The notes: generated from the letters alone by a model not told the origin. 37,670 nt of DNA from Acidobacteria bacterium RBG_13_68_16 (GCA_001766905.1 MEKI01000051.1:2206-39875); one strand, 5' to 3'. Shown: positions 7,634 to 16,547, counted from the first letter of the stretch. Program-made: numbers and translations.

Positions 7634-8790
7634 CTCGTCGCTCTTTCCCGGCCAAGTGTAAGGGATGCCAGCCACCGCTGCAAAGCCGCGATCTTGCGCT
7701 CCCGCGGCGAGAGTCTCGGCGGCGCCGCGGGCAGCGGCTCCATCATGTCGCGCACCAGCGCAAGCAGGTCGCGGGCCTCGGTGTTGGCGGGCTCGCGCTC
7801 GAGCAGGCGCTCGAGGATGCGCACGGAGTCGCTCAGCGCCTGCTGCTGCACGTACAGGCGCGCGAGCGTCAGCGAGGCCGGCGGTTGCGCGGGCACCTCT
7901 CCGGCCGCGGCGTCCGATGCGGAAGCCTGCAGCACCTTCTTCAGCAGCGCCGGCCCCTCCTCGGTCTCGGGCGCGGTGAACAGCTCCGCCTCCCCGGTGG
8001 GCTGCGGCACGGGCGCCTCCTTCACGGCGGTCGCCGCGGGCGGCTCTGGGGCCGGCGCGGGCATTCGCGCGGGCTCGGGTGGCGCCTCGACCGCGTGCGA
8101 TGGCCCTCCGAAAAGGTCCTCGGCCTCCTCCTGCCCAACCGGGGGAGGCCCCTCCGGCACGGGGGCGGGTGCGTGACCTTCCGAGAGGACGGCGGGCTCG
8201 GGTGTCCGAGGCGCAGCCTCGGGCTCCCAGACAAGCTCGTCCGGCGCGGCCGCGGGCGGCGGCTCCGGGGCCGGAGCGGCCGTCTCGACCTCCTCGGCTT
8301 CACCGAACACCTCGTCTGCCTCGATCAGCGCGGCGGCCGGGGTGTCGGCCTCGTGCGGCTCCGCCGGGGGCGTCGGGGCGGCCATCTCGGCGGCGATGGC
8401 GTCTACCGCGGACTGGAGCACCTCGTCGCCGGGCACGAGCTGCAGGCAGTGCTTCATGGCCTCCAGCGCCTCCGGGCGCTCGCCCAGTGCCAGGTGGCCC
8501 TCGCCCAGCAGGCGCCACGCCACCGGGTTCTGGGGGTCGAGGGCGATCGCCTGCTCGAGGGTGTGAACCGCCTCCGAGGGCTGCCCCGAGTCCAGGCAGG
8601 CCCGCCCCAGCGCCACCCAGGCGGCCACGTAGCGGGGGTGGTGCGCCAGGCCCGAGCGCAGCGCCTCCGCGGCCTCAGGGGCCTTCCCCTCCCGCCGCAG
8701 CAGCTCCCCGAGCTGGTAGAACTGCCTCGAGGCGGGGTTCCCTGCGAGCTCCCGCTGGAGCTCGGCGATCCTGCGCGCGCTCTCGCTCAT
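7630..8790 (-). CDS. tetratricopeptide repeat protein with Pro/Ala/Glu-rich linker
   Basis: 386 aa from the ATG at 8790 (MSESARRIAELQRELAGNP). Residues 1-130 hold at least three TPR units, for example YVAAWVALGRACLDSGQPSEAV and NPVAWRLLGEGHLALGERPEAL. Residues about 140-300 are low-complexity, acidic and proline-rich. The C-terminus has another TPR-like pair (LARLYVQQQALSDSVRILERLL). A GTG two codons upstream (8796) is an alternative. There is no Shine-Dalgarno sequence, but a TAAAAT box sits 6 nt before the ATG, which suggests a leaderless start. No signal peptide or membrane segment is visible. It is probably a scaffold, first gene of the accBC operon. Confidence 0.88.
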   Translation of the reverse strand: MSESARRIAELQRELAGNPASRQFYQLGELLRREGKAPEAAEALRSGLAHHPRYVAAWVALGRACLDSGQPSEAVHTLEQAIALDPQNPVAWRLLGEGHLALGERPEALEAMKHCLQLVPGDEVLQSAVDAIAAEMAAPTPPAEPHEADTPAAALIEADEVFGEAEEVETAAPAPEPPPAAAPDELVWEPEAAPRTPEPAVLSEGHAPAPVPEGPPPVGQEEAEDLFGGPSHAVEAPPEPARMPAPAPEPPAATAVKEAPVPQPTGEAELFTAPETEEGPALLKKVLQASASDAAAGEVPAQPPASLTLARLYVQQQALSDSVRILERLLEREPANTEARDLLALVRDMMEPLPAAPPRLSPRERKIAALQRWLASLTLGRERATR

Positions 8791-8796
8791 CGGCAC

Positions 8797-8802
8797 ATTT
8801 TA
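8797..8802 (-). promoter_or_regulatory. -10 box of a probable leaderless promoter for the TPR-accBC-aroK operon
   Basis: On the minus strand TAAAAT is followed by exactly 6 nt and then the ATG at 8790. A -10 hexamer normally ends about 6 nt before the transcription start, so the RNA would begin at the A of ATG. No Shine-Dalgarno sequence lies in front of the gene and no good -35 box is seen. Confidence 0.45.
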
Positions 8803-8817
8803 CCGTTTCCCAGCAAG

Positions 8818-8847
8818 AAAAGGGGGCCGCGTTTGCACGCGGCCCCC
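8818..8847 (-). terminator. Rho-independent terminator after the pil/TIG lipoprotein operon
   Basis: A perfect 10-bp stem, GGGGGCCGCG (8822-8831) with CGCGGCCCCC (8838-8847) and a 6-nt loop, is followed on the minus strand by TTTTC. It sits 21 bp past the stop of the TIG lipoprotein and just ahead of the TPR gene, so it separates the pilM-TIG transcript from the accBC operon. Confidence 0.88.
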
Positions 8848-8868
8848 GACAGGATTCTCAAGAAGATC

Positions 8869-10863
8869 CTAGGTGTATGTGAAACCGTTAACGAGAGTAC
8901 CGAACTGCGTGTCCGGATTCGTGACCACCACGTTCACAGCACCCGCAGCGCCTGCCGGCGTCGTGCACGTGATCGTTGTGCTGTTGACTACGGTCACGCC
9001 TGTGGCAAAGTTCCCGGCGCCGAATTCGACCGTCACTGTGCCACTGGTGGCGAAGTTCGTGCCGGTGACCGTCACCGAGGTGCCGCCGGCCTGCGGGCCG
9101 GTAGGCGGGGCTACGCTGAGCACCGTCGGCGCCGCTGCGATGACCGTGATGACGCCCGACGCAGCCGTCACCGTGCATGACCCGCCGCCCACCGACGCAA
9201 TGATGTTGCCTGAGCCGGCCGACGTCGGGGTGACGATGATCGGGTACGGGCTGGCAGAAGGAGGAATAGTGACCGTTGCGGGGGTCGCCGTGAAGCCCAC
9301 GTACGTCAGGGCCACCGTAGCCGCGGCGGTCAGAGGGGTCGGCGTGAAGGTGAGGGGGATCGAGAACGACGACCCCACCTGCGGTGTCCCGACGACGGCA
9401 CCCAGGCTCATCGAGGTCAGGCCCGTGATGAGGCAGGTGGTGTCGCACGGGTTGATAACGATCGCGCCGCCCAGGGTGTCCGAACACCCGTTGTTGGGGT
9501 TGGCCACCGTGACGCTCACGGATGTCGGAACGTAGCGGCCACCACATGCGCCCGCGCCCGTGGTGCAGCTGATCTGGTTGAGGCTGACGGAGGTGAGATC
9601 GGGCAGCCCCCCAAGCGTAAGGGTGTTTGCGTTGACAAACGTGGCCACCACGGGCGCGCCGCCACCGAAGCTCGCCGTCATGCCCTGCTGGAAGCCAGAG
9701 CCATGGATTGTGACCGAGTAGTTGTTCCAAGGCGTCGCGCACACCGCGACGCTCGGCGGAACCGCGACCGGGACGTACTGCAAAACTGTGTTCCCGCCGC
9801 CGGCGAGCTGCACCGAACTGATGAGCGGATGGATCGCCCGGTAGGTGAACGGGTTGGTGGCTGTCGCACTAGTGTTGGAGTTCACGTTTGTGACGGTGAG
9901 GGTCGCGGCCACGTCGCCGCAGGTCCTCGCACTCTCCGGGATCGGCTTGCTCCTGGCGACGATCTCGGTGCCGGCCACCGACAGGACGTCCCACTGGTAC
10001 AACCCGCCGGCCGCAGCCACAACAGTCACCGGTGCGACGAACCCCTGGCCGAAGATCGTGACAGTGGTGGGCGTGTCCGCAGGCCCCTCCATCGGCGTGA
10101 AGCTGGAGATCAACATCGTCACGCCGTAGCGGAAGCCGACGGCATTGGAGACCTTGCCGTTCGTGATGTTGGTCACCGTGACCTGCGCGGTGACCGCAGT
10201 AGTGGGCGGCGGCGCGGTCGGGGGGATGCTGGGCGAGATGCAGACCACCTCGGTGTAGGTGGTGGAAACTACCTGCGCCTGGACCGGGGCCTGGCCCTGG
10301 CCGTCGTCGAACAGCACCTGGACCGGCGCCAGGAAGCCCGTGCCGGAGATCGTGACGCGGGTTCCACCCTCGAATGGGCCGGCGTTGGGCGTGAGCGCGT
10401 AAATGTTCGGCGTGTAGTCCGGCGGGGCCGTCGGGGTCGGGGTCGGCGCGACGCCGGTGAACGTGATCTGGGTCTGATCGGTGTCGCCAGGCACGCGCCC
10501 CTCGATCAGGGCCGTGCCCCCGTTGGACGTGACCGTGACGCTGGTGCCGCCGCCCGTCGTCGTGCGCACGACCTCCGTCGCAGTAACAACGCCGCCGCTG
10601 CCGTCCACGCCCGCGATGAACACGCCGTTGCTTATGAGGAACGTCACCGCGGTGTTGTCGGGGGCGTTCGCGCTCCCGGCCGTGACCTGCGCCGCCACGA
10701 GCACGGACTCGCCGGCCCTGGCGCTGCTCGCTTCCGGGGTGAGGGAGATGTTGAAGGCCGGGATCGGCGTCGGCTTCGGCGCCGTCGGGCTCTTGGAGTT
10801 GCAGCCCACGAGCAGCACGGCCGCTCCGAGCGCCATTGCGATGAGTTTAGAGTTTCGCATCAT
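8869..10863 (-). CDS. IPT/TIG-repeat lipoprotein
   Basis: 664 aa from the ATG at 10863, preceded by GGGAG. It has a lipoprotein signal with lipobox LLVGC and the modified Cys at residue 21, then a Pro/Thr-rich tether. Residues 40-135 resemble a bacterial Ig-like domain. IPT/TIG-type beta domains follow near 150-245 (ITPxxGPxxGGTxVTISGTGF pattern), 250-340, a more divergent one at 345-470, and a clear one at 580-664 (VAPPTGPQAGGTSVTVTGTNF). The protein should be anchored in the outer membrane and exposed to the periplasm or surface. It is the last gene of the pil operon, so a role in pilus assembly or adhesion is a reasonable inference, but no direct evidence shows it. Confidence 0.88.
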   Translation of the reverse strand: MMRNSKLIAMALGAAVLLVGCNSKSPTAPKPTPIPAFNISLTPEASSARAGESVLVAAQVTAGSANAPDNTAVTFLISNGVFIAGVDGSGGVVTATEVVRTTTGGGTSVTVTSNGGTALIEGRVPGDTDQTQITFTGVAPTPTPTAPPDYTPNIYALTPNAGPFEGGTRVTISGTGFLAPVQVLFDDGQGQAPVQAQVVSTTYTEVVCISPSIPPTAPPPTTAVTAQVTVTNITNGKVSNAVGFRYGVTMLISSFTPMEGPADTPTTVTIFGQGFVAPVTVVAAAGGLYQWDVLSVAGTEIVARSKPIPESARTCGDVAATLTVTNVNSNTSATATNPFTYRAIHPLISSVQLAGGGNTVLQYVPVAVPPSVAVCATPWNNYSVTIHGSGFQQGMTASFGGGAPVVATFVNANTLTLGGLPDLTSVSLNQISCTTGAGACGGRYVPTSVSVTVANPNNGCSDTLGGAIVINPCDTTCLITGLTSMSLGAVVGTPQVGSSFSIPLTFTPTPLTAAATVALTYVGFTATPATVTIPPSASPYPIIVTPTSAGSGNIIASVGGGSCTVTAASGVITVIAAAPTVLSVAPPTGPQAGGTSVTVTGTNFATSGTVTVEFGAGNFATGVTVVNSTTITCTTPAGAAGAVNVVVTNPDTQFGTLVNGFTYT

Positions 10864-10891
10864 GGTCGTCTCCCGCATCTCCTCTTCCCCC

Positions 10892-11443
10892 TCAGTAGAA
10901 GAAGTTGAGGTTCACATCTAACACGAGGCTGACCTTCTTGCCGGCGACGGTCTTGCCGAAGACCTCTATGTGCATTCGCTGGCGGATGTTCGGCTTGTTG
11001 GTTTCCTTGTCGAAGCCGCCGTTTGCGGGGAAGAGCTGGTAGAGCGGCGCCTGGCTGAAGTACTCGAATGGGTAGATCCGATAGTTTTTGAGGCCCGCGG
11101 TGCCGCCGGCGGGCACGTACGCGGTGTAGAAGTTGTGCCATACCGGCGACGCCACCGTGCCGCCATCGGTGCGAATGGGCGTGATCACCCACTCGGTGAG
11201 GACCACGTCGTCCTGCGCCGAAAGCACAACCGACGGGCTCTTCGGGTGGGATTCGATCGTGAGCTGTTCGATCGTCACGTCAACAAGGCCCGCCATGCTC
11301 ACATCCGCGGGCCCCGGCTCGACGGTCGATGAGAGGAACACCGGCGCCTCTGTGTCGGCGGAGTCGTTGCTGCCGTAGCAACCGGCAAGCGCGAGCGCCC
11401 CCAGGGCGACCAACGCGAAAACTGCGAGCCGATGAGTTCTCAT
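10892..11443 (-). CDS. putative lipoprotein, pil-operon associated
   Basis: 183 aa. The signal MRTHRLAVFALVALGALALAGC ends in a lipobox LAGC with the acylated Cys at residue 22. The rest is rich in beta strands, with segments such as DVVLTEWVITPIRTDGG and a C-terminal VSLVLDVNLNFFY ending in aromatic residues. No family was recognised. It starts 9 bp after the pilQ stop and precedes the TIG lipoprotein by 28 bp, so all three are in one transcript. It may be a PilQ-associated accessory lipoprotein, by position only. Confidence 0.8.
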   Translation of the reverse strand: MRTHRLAVFALVALGALALAGCYGSNDSADTEAPVFLSSTVEPGPADVSMAGLVDVTIEQLTIESHPKSPSVVLSAQDDVVLTEWVITPIRTDGGTVASPVWHNFYTAYVPAGGTAGLKNYRIYPFEYFSQAPLYQLFPANGGFDKETNKPNIRQRMHIEVFGKTVAGKKVSLVLDVNLNFFY

Positions 11444-11452
11444 GGCTTCTCC

Positions 11453-13798
11453 CTAGTACTTGACGATGCGCGGCGTGATGAAGATGAGCAACTCATCATG
11501 CCGGTTCTCAACCTGACTGTTGCCGAAGAGCCAACCGACGATCGGTATGTTCCGCAGAAACGGGACGCCGTTCTTTTGATCGTTGTCGGTGAACTGATAG
11601 ATGCCGCCGATGACCGTCGTGCCGCCATCCCGCACCATCACGCGTGTCCTGGCGTCGCGGGTCGTGATCGGGGCGTTCTGCCCGCCGGCGATGTTCACGC
11701 CCGAGACCGGCTCGCGCTTCTTGATGTCGATGTCGAGAAGCACCGTGCCCTCGGCCGTGATCTGCGGCGTCACGTCCAGAGAGAGCGTGGCGTCCACGTA
11801 CTGGACGGTCACGGTCTGGTTCGCCACCGTCTGGATCGGCAGCAGGATGCCGCTCTGGATGTGCGCCTTCTCGTTGTTCTGGGCGGTGACCTTGGGCGAG
11901 GAGACGATCTTGGCGAGGCCGTCGTTCTCCGCCGCGTTGATCGTGAAGTCCAGGTTGAAGGAGTCGAGGATGTCGCCGAAGGCAAAGCTCAGGACGCCGA
12001 TGCCGGAGATGTTGGTCGCCGCCGAGCCCGCACCGCCGAAGTTCGACGTACCGTTGACCGTCGCCCAGTTCGGGAACTTCCAGCCGGTGGACGTCCCATG
12101 CTCGGCATCGGCCGCGCCGGTGAAGCCCCAAACGGTGCCCAGCGCGCGGGCAAACCGGCGCGTGGACTCGACGATCCGCGCCTCGATGACCACCTGCTTG
12201 TTGGGCTGGTCAACGGTGTCGATCAGGTTGACGATGCCCTCGAGGCGGTCGCTGGCGTCGCGGATGATGAGCATGTTGCTGCGCTCGTCCACGACCACCG
12301 AGCCGCGGTCGGAGAGGATGAAACCCTGGGAGGTCAGGAGCACCTTGACCTGGGCCGCCTTGGCGTAGGAAAGCGTCTTGGTGATCGTGCGAAGCGGCGC
12401 CGCGTTCTCGGACTCCTTCCGGAACGCCGCTGCCTGGCTCTTCTCCTGCGTCAGCCTCTCCATCCTCGCCACGCGCAGCACGTTGTTCTCCACCGAGTAG
12501 CCCAGGCGGTTGATGCGCAGGATGATGTCGAGGCACTGGTCCCAGGGGACGTTCTCCAGGTTGACCGTGACCGACCCCGAGACGTCCGGGTCCACGACCA
12601 CGTTCAGCCCGGTGATCTTCGCGAAGGTGCGCAGAACGTCCTTGATGTCCGCGTCCTTCAGCTCGAGGGAGATCGGCTCGCCGGTGAAGTGCGCCACCTG
12701 GCTCTCGACCTCCTTCGTGCCCGTGATCACGTTGACCGCCTGCCCGGCTTGCTCGGCCATCGCCGCCTGCGAGGTAGTCCACGGGGATTCGGCGGGCGCC
12801 GCCTGCTTCGGCTGCTCGATCGGGGGCGCCGTCAGCGCGCCCGCGGCGGGCTGCTGTTGGGGCCCCGGCTCGTCCACAATCTTGACCGGCGTCGGCGCGG
12901 GTTCGACCACCTTCTCCGCGACTTGCGCCGGGGCCTCGGTCGCGGCCGGCGGGTTCTCCTGCACCGGCGGGACCGGCGGCGGGGCCGCCTGGGCCACCTC
13001 GACAGGCTGCGACGCCGGCTCGGAGGCGACCGCCTCCGGCGCGGCGGTGGGCTCACCGCCCACCCGCAGCAGCGCGCCCTGCGACGTCGGGTCTACGCGG
13101 TACGGCAGCTGCTGGTCGAGGTCCACGACCACCCTCACCACCGGCTCGGGGGAGGTCGCGAACTGGGCAACCCTCACCTGCTTGACGCCCGCGGTCCCCA
13201 CGGGGTGCACGCGCCGGCTCACCCGATTGACGACACCCTTGAGGTCCACGACGACGCGGGGCGGGTTCTCGAGAGTGAAAGCCCTGGCCTCGAGGGGGCC
13301 GCGGCCGTTCAACTGCACCGAGACGCCGGTGCTGTCCGCCACCGCGAGCACATCGTCCAACTCCGCGGGCATGGGCGCCCGTTCCGCCTGGCGAGGCTTC
13401 TCGACACGCACCTCAACGCCGGACGGCAAGCCGTTGACGGTGATGCTGGCGTCAGGATCGGCCTCGACCCGCAGGCGGGCCCACTGCCGGCCCCCCTCGT
13501 CCACGGTCGAGAGTGTCGCGCCCCGCAGACCCGCCGCGGGCTGATCGACCGCGGGCAGCGGGTTCGCCAGGATCGCCTCGGGGAACTCCAACAGCACGAC
13601 ACCCGGCTCTGGCTGCGTCTTGGTGAAAGCCAACGGCCCTGAGGCGCTGATCACCAGCGCAGGCGCGGGCGTGGGAGTCCACGCCATCCCAAGAATCGAG
13701 ACTGCCGCCTGTCCCGTGGCCACCACGGGAACCAGGAGAGCAGCAAGCGCCCCCACGGCCGCCACCGCTATCAACGAGCGAGTACCTGTCGCCATCAT
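11453..13798 (-). CDS. pilQ: type IV pilus secretin PilQ
   Basis: 781 aa from the ATG at 13798; a TTG start 4 codons upstream is less likely. It forms the outer-membrane ring through which the pilus fibre passes. After a signal peptide (to about residue 30) come two AMIN-like beta domains (about 35-135 and 150-250) that bind peptidoglycan in this family. A Pro/Ala/Glu-rich linker spans about 250-345. The STN/secretin N0 domain follows (ISLELKDADIKDVLRTFAKITG, about 375-445), then an N1/NolW-type domain (470-535) and the secretin core (540-780) with VWGFTG, SSPKVTAQNNEKA, VPFLRNIPIVGWLFG and the terminal ELLIFITPRIV. All expected parts are present. Confidence 0.96.
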   Translation of the reverse strand: MMATGTRSLIAVAAVGALAALLVPVVATGQAAVSILGMAWTPTPAPALVISASGPLAFTKTQPEPGVVLLEFPEAILANPLPAVDQPAAGLRGATLSTVDEGGRQWARLRVEADPDASITVNGLPSGVEVRVEKPRQAERAPMPAELDDVLAVADSTGVSVQLNGRGPLEARAFTLENPPRVVVDLKGVVNRVSRRVHPVGTAGVKQVRVAQFATSPEPVVRVVVDLDQQLPYRVDPTSQGALLRVGGEPTAAPEAVASEPASQPVEVAQAAPPPVPPVQENPPAATEAPAQVAEKVVEPAPTPVKIVDEPGPQQQPAAGALTAPPIEQPKQAAPAESPWTTSQAAMAEQAGQAVNVITGTKEVESQVAHFTGEPISLELKDADIKDVLRTFAKITGLNVVVDPDVSGSVTVNLENVPWDQCLDIILRINRLGYSVENNVLRVARMERLTQEKSQAAAFRKESENAAPLRTITKTLSYAKAAQVKVLLTSQGFILSDRGSVVVDERSNMLIIRDASDRLEGIVNLIDTVDQPNKQVVIEARIVESTRRFARALGTVWGFTGAADAEHGTSTGWKFPNWATVNGTSNFGGAGSAATNISGIGVLSFAFGDILDSFNLDFTINAAENDGLAKIVSSPKVTAQNNEKAHIQSGILLPIQTVANQTVTVQYVDATLSLDVTPQITAEGTVLLDIDIKKREPVSGVNIAGGQNAPITTRDARTRVMVRDGGTTVIGGIYQFTDNDQKNGVPFLRNIPIVGWLFGNSQVENRHDELLIFITPRIVKY

Positions 13799-13814
13799 CG
13801 CAACCCCCAAAGGA

Positions 13815-14300
13815 TCACTGAAGCGTACGCACCACTTCGCGATAGGGCTTGAGGCTCTTCGGATCGGCCACCTGCATCCGGAACACGACCTTGCCTTGCT
13901 CGATGAGCTCGACGGTCCCGTCGTAGAGGACCGTTCCCGGCCTAATCAGGTAGCTCATGTTGTCGGTCCCCTGGACCATCGCCACATAACCCTCGGGAAT
14001 TCTCAAGATGCCCTGCAGCCTGATCTCTTCGATGCCCATCCCGCGCAACCCCGGGGGACGCCCGCCCAGCTCCTCCTTGGCCTGCCGTGCGAGAAGCGAG
14101 CGGAACGGGTCACGCCTCCCGGCCGGGTCGTAGGTGAAGCCCTGGCCGGCCTCCACCGCCTCGTCGCCGCGCAAGATACGCTCGACGGTGGAGGTGTCGA
14201 TCGGGCTCTCGGCCGGCGTCGGGGCCGGGCCCGGCGGCGCCTGCGCGAAAGCGGGCAGAGCCACCAGCAGAAGAACGAACGCCAACGCTCCCCTGCTCAT
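13815..14300 (-). CDS. pilP: type IV pilus assembly lipoprotein/periplasmic protein PilP
   Basis: 161 aa from the ATG at 14300, overlapping the pilO stop as ATGA. There is an N-terminal signal or anchor (MSRGALAFVLLLVALPAFAQA). Unlike many PilP proteins it lacks a lipobox Cys, so it looks cleaved and periplasmic rather than lipidated. The C-terminal part has the PilP beta domain: RRDPFRSLL, then IRLQGILRIPEGYVAMVQGTDNMSYLIRPG. PilP links the PilN/PilO inner-membrane complex to the N0 domain of PilQ. Confidence 0.92.
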   Translation of the reverse strand: MSRGALAFVLLLVALPAFAQAPPGPAPTPAESPIDTSTVERILRGDEAVEAGQGFTYDPAGRRDPFRSLLARQAKEELGGRPPGLRGMGIEEIRLQGILRIPEGYVAMVQGTDNMSYLIRPGTVLYDGTVELIEQGKVVFRMQVADPKSLKPYREVVRTLQ

Positions 14301-14881
14301 CGCGGTGCTCCTTCCTGCTTGAAGTCCCCATAGATGAACGTCTTCATCGTGAAGCCCGCGCTGATCGTGTATGGGGAGCCCCTCTTGCTGAGGGCACCGG
14401 CCGCCAGGGTCTCCACGTTGATGATCCGCGAGAACCTCGAGAGACGGTCGAAGAACAGCGCCAGCTCGTGGTAGCTCGCCTCGAGCTGAACGTTGATCGG
14501 CCACTCGGAGTAGAAGTCCTTCTTGACGAACCCCTGAGGCTGGAACGTCACGAGCCGGAAGTTGCCCCTCTCGGTCAGCGACTTGATTTTCTTGATCAGC
14601 TCGTCGGTCTGCTTCGCGGTGGGAAGGATGCGCAACAGGCGGTTCAACTCGGTCTCGAGCCGCTCCGCCTCTTCGCGGAACTGCGGCAGCCGGGCCTCGG
14701 CAGCCTTGCCCTCGCGGACCTTGCCCTGCAGCACCTGCAGGTCGTTGGTGCGCGCCTTGATGTCCTTCTGTATGTCGCTGAAGAGGTAGTTCTCGAAGGC
14801 CCAGATGAGCACACCCGCGATCACCACCCCAAGGATCAGCGCGAAGTACCACGGCCGGTTTTCGAGATCGAGGCCTGCCAT
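14297..14881 (-). CDS. pilO: type IV pilus inner-membrane protein PilO
   Basis: 194 aa starting MAGLDLENRPWYFALILG. A single membrane segment lies at about residues 11-29, then a coiled-coil (about 33-85, e.g. RLPQFREEAERLETELNRLL), and a ferredoxin-like periplasmic domain with the family pattern FQPQGFVKKDFYSEWPINVQLEASYHELALFFDRLSR. It pairs with PilN to form the alignment complex. The longer open frame upstream runs into pilN and is not used. It lies 14 bp after the pilN stop. Confidence 0.95.
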   Translation of the reverse strand: MAGLDLENRPWYFALILGVVIAGVLIWAFENYLFSDIQKDIKARTNDLQVLQGKVREGKAAEARLPQFREEAERLETELNRLLRILPTAKQTDELIKKIKSLTERGNFRLVTFQPQGFVKKDFYSEWPINVQLEASYHELALFFDRLSRFSRIINVETLAAGALSKRGSPYTISAGFTMKTFIYGDFKQEGAPR

Positions 14882-14895
14882 GTCGCAAAGCCCCC

Positions 14896-15492
14896 CTAAC
14901 TCCGCTGGCCGGAGACGGCGGGCGCCGCCTCCCGCGGGGTCTGCGTGAATGTGCAGGACAGGTCGAACGTGAAGACGCCCCGATCGTCCTGCGACATGAT
15001 CTTCAAGCTCGGCTCGGCAAAGAACGGGCTGGCCGCCAGGTTCGAAATGAAGTTGGCCACGGCGTTCTCGTTCAGCGCCTGCCCCTGCAGCGAAAGCACG
15101 TTGCCCGTGAGGCCCATGTTGGTGAGCCACAGGAGGTCCGGTAACGCCTTGCTCACCTCGTCCATGACGCGCACCGGCCCGTACTGGTTTTGCTTGAGCT
15201 GCTCGATCACCTCGATCTTGTGCTTGAGCTCCGCGTTCTTCTTCTTGAAGGCTTCGACCTCGGCGATGATCGGCTTGAGCCGGTCGTACTCGCGCTGGTT
15301 CACGACGATCTCGGCCTTGATCGAGGCCAGCGTGGACGAGAGCTTCCAGTACCTCAGACCCACGAAGGCAAGGCCCAGGACGATCAGCCCAAGGAGGATG
15401 TAGTTGTTGACTTTAGCGGCGCCAAAAGAGATCAACGGCGCACGCGCGGCTCGCTCCGCGCGTGCTTCGACCATGAGGTTGATCTTTATCAT
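14896..15492 (-). CDS. pilN: type IV pilus inner-membrane protein PilN
   Basis: 198 aa starting MIKINLMVEARAERAA. The conserved IKINL at the N-terminus is the cytoplasmic tail that docks into PilM. A membrane segment spans about residues 31-48, followed by a coiled-coil (50-95) and a ferredoxin-like periplasmic domain (LTNMGLTGNVLSLQGQALNENAVANF). An ATG two codons upstream at 15498 overlaps the pilM stop as TGATG and is an alternative. GGAG lies 10 nt before the chosen start. Confidence 0.94.
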   Translation of the reverse strand: MIKINLMVEARAERAARAPLISFGAAKVNNYILLGLIVLGLAFVGLRYWKLSSTLASIKAEIVVNQREYDRLKPIIAEVEAFKKKNAELKHKIEVIEQLKQNQYGPVRVMDEVSKALPDLLWLTNMGLTGNVLSLQGQALNENAVANFISNLAASPFFAEPSLKIMSQDDRGVFTFDLSCTFTQTPREAAPAVSGQRS

Positions 15493-15497
15493 GGGCA

Positions 15498-16547
15498 TCA
15501 GTCTCCGGACGTCCGCAGAGCCATGCCGACCGCCACGGCCATGGCCGGTGCATGGCGGTTGAGCCATTCAGGCGGGAACTGGCTCTCGGAGTACGAAATC
15601 TCGCGGAAGGGGTTCATCACTTCCACACGGGCTCCCAGACGCTCCCGCAGCACCCCGTCAAGGTTGAGGACCTGGCACGCGCCGCCCGCGACCGCGATCT
15701 CCTCCACGTGGTCGTGGCTGGAGGTCGTGTAGAAGAACTCGAAGGTCTTCTGCAGCTCGGCGGCGAGGTCCTCGCTGACGCCGTTGAGGACGCCGAGGAT
15801 CGTCTGCGGGGTGTGGTCCCCGAGCTGCTCTCCGGTCTTGACCGCCTCCGCCTGCTCGCGCGTCAGGTTCAGCTCGCGCTGGATCGCCTCGGTGTACGCG
15901 TTGCCCCCGAAGACGATGTCGCGCCAGAACACCGACTGCCCGCGCGCAAGGATGTTCACGTTCATGATGTGCGCCCCGATGTTGACGAGGGCGAGCACCT
16001 TGTCCTGGGGCAGCCCGTAGTTGTACTCGTAGGCGTTCTGGAGGGCGAAAACGTCCACGTCGACGAGCGCCGGGACCTTGCCAAGCTGCGAGATGATCCC
16101 GGTGTAGTCTGCGATCCGGTCCTTCTTCGCCGCGACCAGGAGCACGTCAACGGTGTCCGTGTCGCCGCCCAGGACCACGTAGTCCAGCTTCACCTCGTTG
16201 ACGTCAAAGGGGAGGTACTGCTCGGCCTCCCAGTGGATGGACTCGGCGAGCTCCGCGTCGGACATCGCCGGGACCTGGATCTTGCGGATCGCCACCGAGA
16301 TCCCTGAAAGAGAAACCCCGAAACCGGGGTTCTTCACGCTCTGCTCCTGGATAAGTCGCTGGGCGACTTCGACGACCAGCGACGAGTCCATCACCGTGCC
16401 TTCAACAATCGCTTCGGGGGACAGGGGGGCGTGCCCGGCGTGCAAAAGGGTGAACCTGCCGCCCTTGCCGCCCTTCAACTCCACCAATTTGACTGCAGAG
16501 GAGCCTATGTCCAGCCCCACGATCCCTTTTTTCTTTCGTAGAAGCAC
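15498..16547 (-). CDS. pilM: type IV pilus assembly ATPase-fold protein PilM
   Basis: 349 aa, GTG start at 16547 (LLRKKKGIVGLDIG). It is an actin/FtsA-like cytoplasmic protein that binds the PilN tail. GLDIGSSAVKLVELKGG is the phosphate-1 motif, LALVNIGAHIMNVNIL the phosphate-2 motif, and EEIAVAGGACQVLNLDGVL the adenosine-side motif. It is the first gene of the operon, with a good promoter at 16623-16651. Confidence 0.95.
   Translation of the reverse strand: MLLRKKKGIVGLDIGSSAVKLVELKGGKGGRFTLLHAGHAPLSPEAIVEGTVMDSSLVVEVAQRLIQEQSVKNPGFGVSLSGISVAIRKIQVPAMSDAELAESIHWEAEQYLPFDVNEVKLDYVVLGGDTDTVDVLLVAAKKDRIADYTGIISQLGKVPALVDVDVFALQNAYEYNYGLPQDKVLALVNIGAHIMNVNILARGQSVFWRDIVFGGNAYTEAIQRELNLTREQAEAVKTGEQLGDHTPQTILGVLNGVSEDLAAELQKTFEFFYTTSSHDHVEEIAVAGGACQVLNLDGVLRERLGARVEVMNPFREISYSESQFPPEWLNRHAPAMAVAVGMALRTSGD

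Noticed and set aside
11432-13642. A 736-codon open frame on the plus strand
   Set aside because: It is antisense to pilQ, whose domains are unmistakable. The translated product is rich in Arg, His and Asp with no family motifs, as expected of a GC-driven shadow frame.
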